Notes: generated from the sequence alone by a model not told the origin. A stretch of 64,000 nucleotides of DNA from Microbacterium sp. SLBN-154 (GCF_006715565.1 NZ_VFNL01000001.1:2666001-2730000); one strand, 5' to 3'. Shown: positions 1-10,422, numbered from the stretch's first letter. Program-made: numbers and translations.

Positions 1-996
1 CGTGATGCGGCGCCGGACGATGTGGTCGTGATCGGCGATGCCTTCGGGGCGCTCACCCTCGCGTCGGCGCAGCCGGGGTGGTCCCTCAGGGTGCACCAGG
101 ATTCTCTCCTCGGCGAACGCGCACTCGTCGCGAACGCCGAGGCGCTGGAGATGTCGGGAGTCTTCCGCTCCCTGCCGCTGTCCGCCGAACTCGTGCGAGA
201 CGCGAGGGTCGTCCTCCTGCGCCTCCCCCGTTCCCTGGATGCGCTGGATGACATCGCCGGGCTCATCGCGCGGCACGCCGGGCCAGACGTGCGGGTCTTC
301 GCCGGCGGACGGATCAAACATATGACCCTGGCCATGAACGACGTCCTGCGGCGGTACTTCGGGCGTGTGGACGTCAGCCCGGCGCGACAGAAGTCGCGTG
401 TCCTCATCGCCGCCGAGCCCCATGACGGACGCGACCCCGAGCCGAAGCGCGCGCGGGTCGGCGACCTCGAGGTCTGCGCCTTCGGGGGCGTCTTCGCCGG
501 CGCCTCCCTCGACATCGGGACCCGGTTCCTCCTGGAGAATCTTCCGAACGAGATTCCGGATGACGCGCTCGTCGTCGACCTGGCCTGCGGAAACGGCGTC
601 GTCGGCGTGACGATCGCTCGGCGTCATCCCCGTCTCCGGGTTCACGCTTCGGATGTCTCGGCGGCCGCGGTCGCCTCCGCGCGCGTCACCGCCGCTGCCA
701 ACGGTGTCGCCGATCGGGTGGAGGTCGTTCAGGATGCCGGCCTCTCGAGCCTCCCCGATGGCGTGGCCGACCTGATCGCGTTGAACCCCCCGTTCCACAC
801 CGGAGCGGCCGTGCATGAGCGGCTCGCGCACGGACTGTTCGCTGACGCCGCTCGGGTGCTCGCCCCGGGAGGCGAGCTCTGGACCGTCTGGAACTCGCAC
901 CTCCGTCACCGATCGGCGCTCGACCGGCTCGTCGGCCCCACCCGACAGGTCGCCCGCAACGCCAAGTTCACCGTCACCGTGTCCAGGAGCGATTGA
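1..996 (+). CDS. Class I SAM-dependent RNA methyltransferase, RlmG/RsmC-like (5' truncated)
   Basis: The frame is open from the first base with no stop, so the gene begins upstream of the window and about 330 residues of its C-terminal part are seen. The final third is a Rossmann methyltransferase domain with a glycine-rich SAM loop (VVDLACGNGVVGV), an acidic strand end (HASDVS) and the catalytic motif LNPPFHTG. NPPFH is typical of RsmC/RlmG enzymes that make N2-methylguanosine in ribosomal RNA. The weaker N-terminal half looks like the degenerate duplicated methyltransferase domain of that family. Which rRNA base is modified cannot be told. It is followed one base after its stop by the next gene. 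Confidence 0.8.
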   Translation, partial: RDAAPDDVVVIGDAFGALTLASAQPGWSLRVHQDSLLGERALVANAEALEMSGVFRSLPLSAELVRDARVVLLRLPRSLDALDDIAGLIARHAGPDVRVFAGGRIKHMTLAMNDVLRRYFGRVDVSPARQKSRVLIAAEPHDGRDPEPKRARVGDLEVCAFGGVFAGASLDIGTRFLLENLPNEIPDDALVVDLACGNGVVGVTIARRHPRLRVHASDVSAAAVASARVTAAANGVADRVEVVQDAGLSSLPDGVADLIALNPPFHTGAAVHERLAHGLFADAARVLAPGGELWTVWNSHLRHRSALDRLVGPTRQVARNAKFTVTVSRSD

Positions 997-997
997 G

Positions 998-1696
998 ATG
1001 CACGACATCGCCCGGTGGGCGGTCGCCCTGTCGACGCTGATCGGGCTCGGACTGGCGCTCGGCCTGAACCCCGCCCTGTACGGCGCGACTGCCGACATGC
1101 TCGCCCGCAACACCCAGGTGCCGGCACGGATGGCGTGGATGGTGGGTGGCCTCGCGACGGGAGCCACGATCCTCTTCGTGGCGCTGCAGAGCTTCAATCC
1201 GGCGAATCTCGTCACGGCCGCGGAGCGCGACGCGGACGCCCTTGCGCTGAGTCGCACGGTCGACCTCATCGCCGGCGCCGTCTTCCTGGCCGCGGCGATC
1301 GGCGTCGCCGTCTGGCGTCTCATCGTTCCCCGGCGAGCGGAGGGCGGCCACCCTACGTCGGGTCGCGCTCACCCCGGGAGCTACTTCTGGCTGGGGCTCA
1401 GCTGCTCGATCGTCGGATTCACGACCCTCCCGATCATGTACACCACCGGCCGCGTCACGGCCGGCATCAGCGACGAGCTCGTCCCCCGGATCCTGGCGTA
1501 CGCCGTCTTCCTGCTGGCGCTCATCGCCCCGTTCGTCCTGCTCGCCGGCGTGTGGTCGCGGCTACCCGGCGCGGCCGCATTCGTCACACGCACCTACGAC
1601 AGACTCATCCATCTGGATTACCGATGGACGTACGCGGTCGTGCTGGCCGCCGCGGGCGTCGCGTGCCTGGTCTTCGGCCTCGTCGCAGGGCGATGA
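998..1696 (+). CDS. GAP/Sap family multi-spanning membrane protein
   Basis: The protein has 232 residues, starting at the ATG one base after the preceding stop. It is very hydrophobic, with about six membrane segments: an N-terminal helix (LIGLGLALGLNPALYGA), a GGLATGATILFVAL segment, a central pair, and a C-terminal VVLAAAGVACLVFGLV. The pattern resembles the actinobacterial GAP/Sap family (sulfolipid-1-addressing-like proteins), some of which help export glycolipids. The substrate is unknown. Close spacing suggests co-transcription with the methyltransferase, though no functional link is evident. Confidence 0.6.
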   Translation: MHDIARWAVALSTLIGLGLALGLNPALYGATADMLARNTQVPARMAWMVGGLATGATILFVALQSFNPANLVTAAERDADALALSRTVDLIAGAVFLAAAIGVAVWRLIVPRRAEGGHPTSGRAHPGSYFWLGLSCSIVGFTTLPIMYTTGRVTAGISDELVPRILAYAVFLLALIAPFVLLAGVWSRLPGAAAFVTRTYDRLIHLDYRWTYAVVLAAAGVACLVFGLVAGR

Positions 1697-1735
1697 CATC
1701 GGACGAGTCGGACCGCCGGCCCGGCCGCCTGAACC

Positions 1736-3121
1736 TCAGAAGGGCGCGGGTTCGTTTGGATTGTCGACGGGTTGGTCGGTGATCCGGAATTCTCCGGTAA
1801 AGGTGGTCCATTTCACCCACAGATCGTCGGGGACGTCCTCTTCCGGTGAGAAGTGCACCCCATGACCCGGTGGGTTGTCGGTATACACCCGCCCCGTCGG
1901 GGAGGTCCACTCGATGACCCCACCGTCGAGTTGTCGGACTTTCCAGGCGGTGAACTGTTTCATGCTGTGGTGCCGTTGACACAGGCAGCACAGGTTGCAG
2001 ATCTCTGTCTTCCCGCCGAGGGCGGCGTCGTGGTTGTGGTCGACCTCGCACTTCCGGGCGGGCATCCGGCATCCCGGCCACCGACAGTGCTTGTCGCGGC
2101 CCTTCAAGAATCGGTCCATCGCTGCGGTCGGCCGGTACTGGTCCACCGCCATCGTCAACCCCGTGACCGGGTGAGTCAGCAGCCGCTCCCACGTCCCGTC
2201 ACTGTTCCCCGCGAGCAGCCGGGCGGTGTTTGCGTCGATCGGCCCCACCCCGGCGAGATCACACGGGACATCGCTCTGACCCATCAACGCCATCACGGGG
2301 ATGACGACCTGCACCTTCGCCTTGATCGCCCCCAACCCGCCCGGCAGGTCACCGGTCGGGCCGATCCCGGGGGTGGAGGTGAGGAGCATATCGGCGAACA
2401 GGTCAGCCCGGACCTCGTCCAGGGATCGGGTGTCCGCAGTGACACCGTCACCCGGGTTCGACTCCCGAGCGGCGATGACCGCGTTCGCCTCGTCGGTGAT
2501 GCGTTGGAAGATCCCCTCGATGAGCACCGTGGAGTGCACAGACCGCAGCTCCGACATCCCGTCACCGATCGGGTAGCGGACGATCTTCCGCTCACGGAAC
2601 GCCCCCGCATGCCGCTCCGTGAGCGACCGCGGGTTCATCCGCTCCGCCAAGACCTCCAAATCCGCGCGGGCACGACCCGGCGTCTCGTCCAGACAGATCT
2701 CCGCCGCGAGCTGATCGAACTCACCCTTGAGCTCGAAGGGCACGCGACGCCCGACATCCTCCACCACCGCGACATGCGCCCGCGTCAGCAACCCCTTCTC
2801 CAGGCAATGCACCGTCGCGGGGTAGTCATTCACCAACGCGAAAGCAGAATCGATCTGTCGTTGGACCGCTCGGTCCGACAGTCGCACCGCCGCCGCGATC
2901 TCGGCTGCCACACCCCGCAGTGCCATGTCCCGGTCCTTCACCACCGCCGTCGACCCCTCCGCCAACCGCGCCGCGAACGCCCCCGCCTTCGCCAGCACGC
3001 GGGTCTGCGCCGCCTCAGCTGCCGCGAGCAGACCCTGCGCCTCCTCAACCTCCGCGAGGATCACGGTCAGCTCGGACCGGTCCTCGTCACTGAGGAGGGT
3101 GAGCCGCGGGTTCGAACGCAT
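1736..3121 (-). CDS. DUF222 / HNH endonuclease protein (13E12 repeat family), copy 1
   Basis: This 461-residue protein has a long helical DUF222 region and a C-terminal HNH nuclease domain. The zinc/HNH motif reads CRWPGC, CEVDHNHDAALGG, NLCCLCQRHH. The family occurs in many copies in actinobacterial genomes and its role is unsettled; mobile or homing nuclease behaviour has been suggested. A nearly identical paralogue lies at 33445-34821. I chose the ATG at 3121, the first residue of the well-conserved block; an in-frame TTG at 3169 lies inside a conserved palindrome and would add 16 residues. A GGAGGG about 20 bases upstream of the ATG is conserved in both copies. Confidence 0.85.
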   Translation of the reverse strand: MRSNPRLTLLSDEDRSELTVILAEVEEAQGLLAAAEAAQTRVLAKAGAFAARLAEGSTAVVKDRDMALRGVAAEIAAAVRLSDRAVQRQIDSAFALVNDYPATVHCLEKGLLTRAHVAVVEDVGRRVPFELKGEFDQLAAEICLDETPGRARADLEVLAERMNPRSLTERHAGAFRERKIVRYPIGDGMSELRSVHSTVLIEGIFQRITDEANAVIAARESNPGDGVTADTRSLDEVRADLFADMLLTSTPGIGPTGDLPGGLGAIKAKVQVVIPVMALMGQSDVPCDLAGVGPIDANTARLLAGNSDGTWERLLTHPVTGLTMAVDQYRPTAAMDRFLKGRDKHCRWPGCRMPARKCEVDHNHDAALGGKTEICNLCCLCQRHHSMKQFTAWKVRQLDGGVIEWTSPTGRVYTDNPPGHGVHFSPEEDVPDDLWVKWTTFTGEFRITDQPVDNPNEPAPF

Positions 3122-3165
3122 GCATGAAGGATGGCACGACCCTCCGACATCGAGACCCGAAACTC

Positions 3166-3180
3166 TCAACCCCAGGTTGA
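3166..3180. repeat. Conserved palindrome upstream of DUF222/HNH copy 1
   Basis: TCAACC-CCA-GGTTGA is a perfect 6-bp inverted repeat with a 3-base spacer, 44 bases upstream of the ATG. The same palindrome at the same distance precedes copy 2 (34866-34880). The leader between palindrome and ATG is also conserved, and similarity stops a few bases beyond the palindrome. It may be an operator, an RNA hairpin, or the boundary of the duplicated unit. Confidence 0.65.
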
Positions 3181-3213
3181 ACCGATCTCGACCGAGCGAC
3201 GCGCCGGCTCCCG

Positions 3214-3687
3214 TCAGATGGAGGGACCCTGGCCATCGCGCACCTCGAAAAGGAGCTGCGTCTCGGTCGCCCGCACTACGGGGTGCACGGTGATGTGCTC
3301 CAGCACCACGTCCCGCAGCGCTTCGGGATCGCGCACGGCCACATGGACGAGGAAGTCGTCCACTCCGGCGACGTGGAAGACGCGCAGCGCAGACGGGATC
3401 TCACACAGCGCGTCGAACAGCTCGCGAACACGAGAGGCGGAGTGACTTCCCAGTCGTACGCGGATGAGAGCCTGGATGGGATAGCCCAGCGCAGTCTCAC
3501 TGAAGCGCACCTGCGATCCGCGGATCACTCCCCGCGCGCGCAGCGTGCGCACCCGATGGGCACACGTCGACTCGGCCAGGCCGAGCCGTTCGGCAAGGGC
3601 ACGGTTGGTGAGATCGCCGTCGCGCTGAAGCAACCGCAGGATGCGAAGGTCGTTGTCATCGAGCGGGTCACCGCCTTGGGATTTCAT
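3214..3687 (-). CDS. Lrp/AsnC family transcriptional regulator
   Basis: The protein has 157 residues. An N-terminal winged helix (DDNDLRILRLLQRDG, then RALAERLGLAESTC as the recognition part) is followed by a C-terminal RAM/AsnC ligand-binding domain with the usual HVAGVDDFLVHVAV segment. Lrp-family proteins form octamers that sense amino acids. It is transcribed divergently from the PLP-dependent lyase at 3804, and a 10-bp palindrome lies in the 116-bp gap, so local control of that gene is the simplest reading. A comparable arrangement is MdeR with methionine gamma-lyase in Pseudomonas putida. Confidence 0.9.
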   Translation of the reverse strand: MKSQGGDPLDDNDLRILRLLQRDGDLTNRALAERLGLAESTCAHRVRTLRARGVIRGSQVRFSETALGYPIQALIRVRLGSHSASRVRELFDALCEIPSALRVFHVAGVDDFLVHVAVRDPEALRDVVLEHITVHPVVRATETQLLFEVRDGQGPSI

Positions 3688-3714
3688 CGAGAAAGCCTCC
3701 CCTGAGCCGACGAA

Positions 3715-3724
3715 TTCTGCAGAA
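3715..3724. promoter_or_regulatory. Candidate Lrp operator
   Basis: TTCTGCAGAA is a perfect 10-bp palindrome in the gap between the divergent Lrp-type regulator and the PLP lyase, 27 bases upstream of the regulator start. Position and symmetry fit an operator; binding is inferred. Confidence 0.4.
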
Positions 3725-3803
3725 AGTTCGGATCACCCACGCTTTTTTCGCCCTTTCAGCCTGATCACGGGCCTCTTCTTGCGATTCCCCTCACACTAAC
3801 GGC

Positions 3804-5000
3804 ATGGAATCTGCACACCGCCACCGCGACACGGTCGCCGTGCACGCCGGACGGGCCGACCTCGAGGGTCTCGGCGTTCACGCGCTCCCGATCGACCTGT
3901 CGACCACGAACCCCATCCCCAACCTGGAAGCCGGCGGGCTGTCCTACGAATCCATGGCGAGCGGGGGTCACCCGCTCGCCGAAGGCGGGCTCGTCTATGC
4001 GCGGTTGTGGAATCCCACCGTCGCCCGCTTCGAGTGCGCGCTGGCCGAGCTCGAGGGCACCGAGGAGGCTGTCGCATTCGCCTCGGGCATGGCGGCGATG
4101 ACCGCCGCGATCATCGCACACAGTGCAGCGTCCGGAAGGTCGCATGTCATCGCGGTGCGCCCGCTCTACGGCGGGACCGATCACCTGCTCTCGTCGGGAC
4201 TGCTCGGCATCGATGTCACGTACTGCCGCGAAGACGAGATCGCCGCCGCGATCCGACCCGAGACCGGGCTGATCGTCGTCGAGACGCCCGCCAACCCCAC
4301 GCTCGACCTCGTCGACATCGCGGGTGTGGTGGCGTCGGCCGGCACCGTCCCTGTCCTCGTCGACAACACGTTCGCAACGCCACTGCTGCAGAATCCGGTC
4401 GCGCTCGGAGCGGCGATGTCGCTGCACAGTGCGACGAAGTACCTCGGCGGCCACGGCGACGTCATCGCCGGTGTCATCGCGTGCGGCGCCGAGACCGCCG
4501 CCGCGCTGCGTCGTGTGCGCGCGGTGACCGGCGGACTCCTGCACCCCCTCGGCGCATATCTGCTGCACCGAGGACTGCCGACCCTGCCGGTGCGCCTGGA
4601 ACGGCAGCAGGGTACGGCGCGCCGACTGGTGGCATGGCTGCAGGAGCAGCCGGAGATCGCCGAGGTGCACTACCCCGGCCTCGACGGGGATCCCCGCGGT
4701 CTGCTGCGACGTCAGATGCGAGGAACCGGCGCGATGATCGCGGTGACACTCCGTGGCGGGTTCGAGGCTGCGGCCGCCGTCACTTCAGCCGTCGCGATCT
4801 TCACGCACGCCGTGTCGCTGGGAGGGGTGGACTCCCTCATCCAGCACCCCGCCGCCCTGACGCACCGTCCGGTACCCCCACACGCGCGCCCGGATGCGGG
4901 TCTCGTGCGGCTGTCGATCGGGCTCGAGCACGTCGACGATCTCCGCGACGACCTTGCCCGCGCGCTGCGCGCGATTCCCGCCGAGCTGGTCAGCGCGTAG
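3804..5000 (+). CDS. Cys/Met metabolism PLP-dependent lyase (gamma-lyase / trans-sulfuration family)
   Basis: The 398-residue protein has the length and motifs of the cystathionine-gamma-synthase/methionine-gamma-lyase family (fold type I). The PLP-binding lysine is Lys212 in HSATKYLGGHGD. Other landmarks are the ARLWNPTV element (YSRxxNPT equivalent), ASGMAAM, the ETPANPTLDLVDI aspartate region, and a C-terminal VRLSIGLEH arginine. Substrate choice among methionine, cystathionine and homocysteine cannot be read from sequence. The divergent Lrp regulator argues for amino-acid catabolism such as methionine gamma-lyase rather than biosynthesis. Confidence 0.85.
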   Translation: MESAHRHRDTVAVHAGRADLEGLGVHALPIDLSTTNPIPNLEAGGLSYESMASGGHPLAEGGLVYARLWNPTVARFECALAELEGTEEAVAFASGMAAMTAAIIAHSAASGRSHVIAVRPLYGGTDHLLSSGLLGIDVTYCREDEIAAAIRPETGLIVVETPANPTLDLVDIAGVVASAGTVPVLVDNTFATPLLQNPVALGAAMSLHSATKYLGGHGDVIAGVIACGAETAAALRRVRAVTGGLLHPLGAYLLHRGLPTLPVRLERQQGTARRLVAWLQEQPEIAEVHYPGLDGDPRGLLRRQMRGTGAMIAVTLRGGFEAAAAVTSAVAIFTHAVSLGGVDSLIQHPAALTHRPVPPHARPDAGLVRLSIGLEHVDDLRDDLARALRAIPAELVSA

Positions 5001-5015
5001 TCAAGTATCGGGAGG

Positions 5016-6020
<1,005 letters not shown>

Positions 6021-8177
6021 TCACAGCATGCAGCTGACGCACTCGGACATGTCGGTTCCCTCGAGCGCCATCTGCCGCAGGCGGATGTAGTAGATGGTCT
6101 TGATGCCCTTCTTCCAGGCGTAGATCTGCGCCCGGTTGATGTCGCGCGTGGTCGCGGTGTCCTTGAAGAACAGCGTGAGCGACAGCCCCTGGTCCACGTG
6201 CTGCGTTGCGGCGGCGTACGTGTCGATGACCTTCTCGTAGCCGATCTCGTAGGCGTCTTCGTAGTACTCCAGGTTCTCGTTCGTCATGAACGGAGCCGGG
6301 TAGTAGACGCGGCCGAGCTTGCCTTCCTTGCGGATCTCGATCTTCGACGCGATCGGGTGGATCGACGAGGTCGAGTTGTTGATGTACGAGATCGACCCCG
6401 TCGGCGGAACCGCCTGCAGGTTCTGGTTGTAGATGCCGTGCTGCTGGATGCTCGCCTTCAGCTCGCGCCAGTCGTCCTGGGTGGGGACGGGGATCTGGGC
6501 GAACAGCTCCTTGACCCGCGCCGTGGCGGGCACCCACGCCTGATCGGTGTACTTGTCGAAGAACTCCCCCGACGCGTAGGTGGAGTCCCAGAACCCGTCG
6601 AAGACGGTGCCGCGCTCGATGGCGAGGCGGTTCGACGCGCGCAGAGCGTGGAAGAGCACCGTGTAGAAGTAGATGTTCGTGAAGTCCAGGCCCTCTTCCG
6701 AGCCGTAGTGGATGTGCTCACGGGCGAGGAAGCCGTGCAGGTTCATCTGTCCGAGTCCGATCGCGTGGGAGCGGTCGTTGCCGTCCTCGATCGAGCGCAC
6801 GGAGCGGATGTGGCTCTGGTCGCTCACCGCGGTCAGGGCGCGGATGGCGGTCTCGACCGTCTGGCCGAGGTCGCCGCCGTCCATCGCCAGCGCGATGTTC
6901 ATCGAGCCCAGGTTGCAGGAGATGTCCTTGCCGATCTGGGCGTACGAGAGGTCCTCGTTGTACGTGGTCGGGGTGTTGACCTGCAGGATCTCCGAGCACA
7001 GGTTGGACATGTTGATCCGACCCTTGATCGGGTTGGCCTTGTTCACCGTGTCCTCGAACATGATGTACGGGTAACCCGACTCGAACTGGATCTCGGCGAG
7101 GGTCTGGAAGAACTCGCGCGCATTGATCTTCGTCTTCTTGATGCGGGCGTCGTCGACCATCTCGCGGTACTTCTCGGTGACCGAGATGTCACCGAAGGGC
7201 ACCCCGTAGACGCGCTCGACGTCGTACGGCGAGAAGAGGTACATGTCCTCGTCGTTCTTCGCCAGCTCGAACGTGATGTCGGGGATGACCACACCCAGCG
7301 ACAGCGTCTTGATGCGGATCTTCTCGTCGGCGTTCTCGCGCTTGGTGTCGAGGAACCGCAGGATGTCGGGGTGGTGAGCCGACAGGTAGACCGCACCCGC
7401 GCCCTGACGGGCGCCCAGCTGGTTGGCGTAGCTGAAGCTGTCTTCGAGGAGCTTCATCACCGGGATGATGCCCGAGGACTGGTTCTCGATCTGCTTGATC
7501 GGAGCGCCCGCCTCGCGGATGTTCGACAGCAGCAGCGCCACGCCGCCACCGCGCTTGGACAGCTGCAAAGCGGAGTTGATGCCGCGGGCGATCGACTCCA
7601 TGTTGTCCTCGATCCGGAGGAGGAAGCACGACACCAGTTCGCCGCGCTGCGCCTTCCCGGTGTTGAGGAACGTCGGCGTGGCCGGCTGGAAGCGCCCGGA
7701 GATGATCTCCTCGACCAGCTGGACGGCGAGCGCCTGGTCGCCGTCGGCGAGCCCGAGGGCGGTCATGACGACACGGTCCTCGAAGCGCTCGAGGTACCGC
7801 TTGCCGTCGAAGGTCTTCAGCGTGTAGCTGGTGTAGTACTTGAAAGCGCCGAGGAAGGTCTCGAAACGGAACTTCTTGCCGTAGGCGAGGTCATTGAGCT
7901 GCTGGATGAACTCGAAGGGGTACTTCTCGAGCACCGCCGGCTCGTAGTACTCCTTCTCCACGAGGTAGTCCAGCCGCTCCTTGAGCGAGTGGAAGAACAC
8001 CGTGTTCTGGTTCACATGCTGGAGGAAGTACTCCCGCGCAGCGCGCTTGTCGGCGTCGAACTGGATCTTCCCGTCCGGTCCGTACAGGTTCAGCATCGCG
8101 TTCAGGGCGTGATAGTCCAGACCCTCGAATCGCGCCTCGGTCTTGAAGTCCTTCTCGGTCAGTGCAGCTTCCACCAT
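6021..8177 (-). CDS. nrdE: Class Ib ribonucleotide reductase, alpha (catalytic) subunit NrdE
   Basis: NrdE reduces ribonucleoside diphosphates to deoxyribonucleotides. At 718 residues it has full NrdE length. Active-site features are [42 protein letters not shown] and the [15 protein letters not shown] loop. The C-terminal ECVSCML carries the Cys-x-x-Cys pair that is re-reduced by NrdH. It has no N-terminal ATP cone, as expected for class Ib. The start overlaps the end of nrdI by 19 bases, suggesting translational coupling. Confidence 0.97.
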   Translation of the reverse strand: MVEAALTEKDFKTEARFEGLDYHALNAMLNLYGPDGKIQFDADKRAAREYFLQHVNQNTVFFHSLKERLDYLVEKEYYEPAVLEKYPFEFIQQLNDLAYGKKFRFETFLGAFKYYTSYTLKTFDGKRYLERFEDRVVMTALGLADGDQALAVQLVEEIISGRFQPATPTFLNTGKAQRGELVSCFLLRIEDNMESIARGINSALQLSKRGGGVALLLSNIREAGAPIKQIENQSSGIIPVMKLLEDSFSYANQLGARQGAGAVYLSAHHPDILRFLDTKRENADEKIRIKTLSLGVVIPDITFELAKNDEDMYLFSPYDVERVYGVPFGDISVTEKYREMVDDARIKKTKINAREFFQTLAEIQFESGYPYIMFEDTVNKANPIKGRINMSNLCSEILQVNTPTTYNEDLSYAQIGKDISCNLGSMNIALAMDGGDLGQTVETAIRALTAVSDQSHIRSVRSIEDGNDRSHAIGLGQMNLHGFLAREHIHYGSEEGLDFTNIYFYTVLFHALRASNRLAIERGTVFDGFWDSTYASGEFFDKYTDQAWVPATARVKELFAQIPVPTQDDWRELKASIQQHGIYNQNLQAVPPTGSISYINNSTSSIHPIASKIEIRKEGKLGRVYYPAPFMTNENLEYYEDAYEIGYEKVIDTYAAATQHVDQGLSLTLFFKDTATTRDINRAQIYAWKKGIKTIYYIRLRQMALEGTDMSECVSCML

Positions 8178-8593
8178 CGTTCCAATCCATCGCTGACGCG
8201 TGTCACGTCTTCAGGCGTGCCGAATACTTCGAGCCGGTACAAGTGCGGCACCCGGCACTTGCGGCTGATGATCTCGCCGGCGAGGCAGAACGACTCGCCG
8301 AAGTTGCTGTTGCCTGCGGAGATCACTCCGCGCAGGAGTCGTCTGTTCCGCTCGTCGTTGAGGAAACGGATGACCTGCTTGGGGACGGCACCCTTCTCCT
8401 CACCGCGTCCCTGACCTCCCCCGTAGGTGGGGGTCACGAGAACGAAGGGCTCGTCCACGACCGGGGTCGGTTCGGAGGCGGTGATCGGGATGCGGACGGC
8501 GGGGAGGTCGAGCTTCTCGATGAAGCGTGCGGTGTTGCCCGACACGCTGGAGAAATAGACCAGGAGCGGGGCGGATGTCGCCAGTGCGCTCAC
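8159..8593 (-). CDS. nrdI: NrdI flavodoxin-like protein of class Ib RNR
   Basis: NrdI supplies oxidant to assemble the dimanganese-tyrosyl radical of NrdF. The 144-residue protein begins at a GTG (8593) preceded by GAGGGA. It shows the FMN phosphate loop ([17 protein letters not shown]), the [10 protein letters not shown] loop and the [12 protein letters not shown] segment. It lies between nrdH and nrdE in the usual actinobacterial order. Confidence 0.95.
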   Translation of the reverse strand: MSALATSAPLLVYFSSVSGNTARFIEKLDLPAVRIPITASEPTPVVDEPFVLVTPTYGGGQGRGEEKGAVPKQVIRFLNDERNRRLLRGVISAGNSNFGESFCLAGEIISRKCRVPHLYRLEVFGTPEDVTRVSDGLERWWKLH

Positions 8594-8642
8594 GGTTCCC
8601 TCCTGGGCTCGATCCTCGCGGGTCCCCGACGCGGCGCCGGGT

Positions 8643-8876
8643 TCAGGCCAGGCGTGACGCCAGTTCGTCGATCTTGTCGGGACGGAAGCCCGACCAGTGG
8701 TCCTCGTCGGTGATGACGACGGGTGCCTGCAGGTAGCCGAGGGCCTTGACCTGCTCGAGCGCTGCCGGGTCTTCGGAGAGGTCGTGGACCTCGTATTCGA
8801 TGCCCTTCGAGTCCAGCGCACGGTAGGTCGCGGTGCACTGCACGCAGGACGGCTTGGTGTAAACGGTGATCGCCAT
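8643..8876 (-). CDS. nrdH: NrdH glutaredoxin-like redoxin
   Basis: The protein has 77 residues, a thioredoxin fold and the active-site CVQC in [17 protein letters not shown]. The C-terminal [20 protein letters not shown] block is the NrdH signature. It is reduced by thioredoxin reductase and passes electrons to the NrdE C-terminal cysteine pair. It is the first gene of the operon, so the regulatory sites upstream probably control all four genes. Confidence 0.96.
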   Translation of the reverse strand: MAITVYTKPSCVQCTATYRALDSKGIEYEVHDLSEDPAALEQVKALGYLQAPVVITDEDHWSGFRPDKIDELASRLA

Positions 8877-8936
8877 GTCGATCCGTTCTCCCCTCGATTT
8901 CGAGTGATTCCTCCGGTGACCCCCACCGGGAGACCA

Positions 8937-8984
8937 ATACTACATATGGGTGCCGACATCGGATAGCACCACTAGGGATAGTAG
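8937..8984. promoter_or_regulatory. Pair of NrdR-box-like sites upstream of nrdHIEF
   Basis: Two sites resemble the NrdR consensus (acaCwAtATaTwGtgt): core CTACATATGG at 8940-8949 (8/10) and core CTAGGGATAG at 8972-8981 (7/10). Their centres are exactly 32 bp apart, about three helical turns, which is the spacing NrdR pairs usually show. They lie about 60-105 bases upstream of the nrdH start. Individual matches are imperfect, so the spacing is the main support. Confidence 0.5.
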
Positions 8985-9031
8985 TTACATCCGTGTAGTT
9001 TTCTCACCGTCATCCCCATGTACAACACAGG

Positions 9032-9174
9032 TTGTCCACCGTTTCATCCACAGGCGGCGCTCCGACTCCGCGACCGGAAAGCCCGGATTCGCGCGGCTTT
9101 CCGAACCGGATGGAGAACTCCTCCACAGGGGGGACGATATTCGGGGGTTCCGACATCCGATTTCCTGTGGACAG
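9032..9174. promoter_or_regulatory. Cluster of DnaA-box-like 9-mers
   Basis: TTGTCCACC (9032-9040, 8/9 to TTGTCCACA), TCATCCACA (9044-9052, 8/9 to TTATCCACA), TCCTCCACA (9119-9127, 7/9) and TGTGGACAG (9166-9174, reverse strand, 8/9) lie within 143 bp. DnaA boxes control the nrd promoter in Escherichia coli, so DnaA input here is plausible. There are no origin-associated genes nearby, so this is unlikely to be oriC. Confidence 0.4.
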
Positions 9175-9216
9175 TGGACGACGGCGTGTCGCGGCGTGTC
9201 GCACTAGCGTGGTGGC

Positions 9217-10422
9217 GTGGCGGGATATCGAGACCTTCTGCGCACCCCCGGAGTGGCGCGCATCATCGCCGCACAGCTGACCGCCCGCTTCCCCAACGGC
9301 ATGACGAGTCTGGCCGTCCTGCTGCACATCGAGCAGGTGACCGGCTCCTACGGCGCGGCGGGACTGGTCCTGGCCGCCACCTCCGTCGGACAGGCGGTCG
9401 CGGGCCCCGTCACCAGCCGGTGGATGGGCCTGTGGGGCATGCGACGGGTGCTCTCCATCACCCTCGCGATCTGCGCGGTCGCGATCGCGACGCTGGCCCT
9501 CGTGGAGATGCCGCTGCCCGCCTATATGGTGCTGGGCCTGATCGCCGGGCTGTCGACGCCCCCGGTCCAGTCGGCCGTGCGCACGATCTACCCCAAGATG
9601 GTCAACTCCCGTCAGCTGACACCCCTGTTCTCGCTCGACGCCTCGCTGCAGGAGATCATCTGGATCATCGCCCCGGTCCTGGTGACGTTCGTGGCGACCC
9701 AGGTCGGCACGGTCGAGGCCCTGGTCCTGATCGTGGTGATCCTCGTCGGCGGCGGACTGTGGTTCATCCTGTCGCCCGAGGTCGGGCGCGTGCGCATCCC
9801 TCGAAGCCGCCGACGCCTCGGACGGGTGCTGGCCAAGCCGCCCGTCCTCCTGGCCACCGTCATCGGCTTCCTCCTCATCGGCGGCTGCGCCGCGGTCGAG
9901 GCCGGAGTCGTGGCGACGTTCGGCCACAGCGGATTGGAGGCCGGTCTCGTCCTGGCGGTCTTCTCCATCGGGAGCCTCGCGGGCGGGCTCGGGTTCGGTC
10001 ACATCCCCATCGGCCCGTGGGCCATGGCGCGACGCATGGGCATCTTCACCCTGGGACTCCTCCTCGCCCTGATCTCCCTCGATGTGTGGTGGCTGGGCGG
10101 CACCCTCTTCCTCGCCGGGATCGGAATCGCCCCGGCCCTGGCGGTGCTCTTCGCGATGACCTCGGCGAGCGTGAAGTTCAGCGAGACCGCCGAGGCCTAC
10201 GGATGGATCGGCACCGGGCAGCTCATCGGCGCCGCCGCGGGGTCGGCCGTCGCCGGCTTCCTCATCGACGGCGTGGGTCCGCAGGGCGCCTACATGGCGG
10301 CCGCGGCCTTCGCGGGCGTCGGCTTCCTCGTCGCGGTGGTGTTCGTCCGGGGCTTCCCCGATCTCCGGGGGCGCGACGCCAGCCCGATCCCCGACACCGA
10401 GCCGGTCTCGACGATCACCTGA
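9217..10422 (+). CDS. Major facilitator superfamily transporter
   Basis: The 401-residue protein from a GTG start has about twelve hydrophobic segments. The loop after helix 2 (SRWMGLWGMRRVLSI) occupies the MFS motif A position, and IAGLSTPPVQSAVRTIYP resembles drug-efflux members. The two halves are joined by a basic loop (IPRSRRRLGRVLA). The substrate is unknown. It diverges from nrdHIEF and probably has no link to it. Confidence 0.8.
   Translation: MAGYRDLLRTPGVARIIAAQLTARFPNGMTSLAVLLHIEQVTGSYGAAGLVLAATSVGQAVAGPVTSRWMGLWGMRRVLSITLAICAVAIATLALVEMPLPAYMVLGLIAGLSTPPVQSAVRTIYPKMVNSRQLTPLFSLDASLQEIIWIIAPVLVTFVATQVGTVEALVLIVVILVGGGLWFILSPEVGRVRIPRSRRRLGRVLAKPPVLLATVIGFLLIGGCAAVEAGVVATFGHSGLEAGLVLAVFSIGSLAGGLGFGHIPIGPWAMARRMGIFTLGLLLALISLDVWWLGGTLFLAGIGIAPALAVLFAMTSASVKFSETAEAYGWIGTGQLIGAAAGSAVAGFLIDGVGPQGAYMAAAAFAGVGFLVAVVFVRGFPDLRGRDASPIPDTEPVSTIT

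Larger units (their letters stand above)
8877..9216. other. 340-bp divergent intergenic region between nrdH and the transporter gene
   Basis: No gene is seen. The nrdH-proximal half holds two NrdR-box-like sequences 32 bp apart. The transporter-proximal half (9032-9174) holds three 8/9 matches and one 7/9 match to DnaA boxes. The region must contain promoters in both directions. Confidence 0.6.

Noticed and set aside
6198..8414. A 738-codon plus-strand open frame opposite nrdE/nrdI
   Set aside because: It is the antisense of strongly supported RNR genes. Long antisense frames are expected in high-GC DNA, and the translation is repetitive Val/Leu/Arg/Asp without domains.
9032..9174. Chromosomal origin (oriC) suggested by DnaA-like boxes
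   Set aside because: There is no dnaA, dnaN, recF, gyrB or rpmH nearby, and only four imperfect boxes. A regulatory or titration cluster is more likely.
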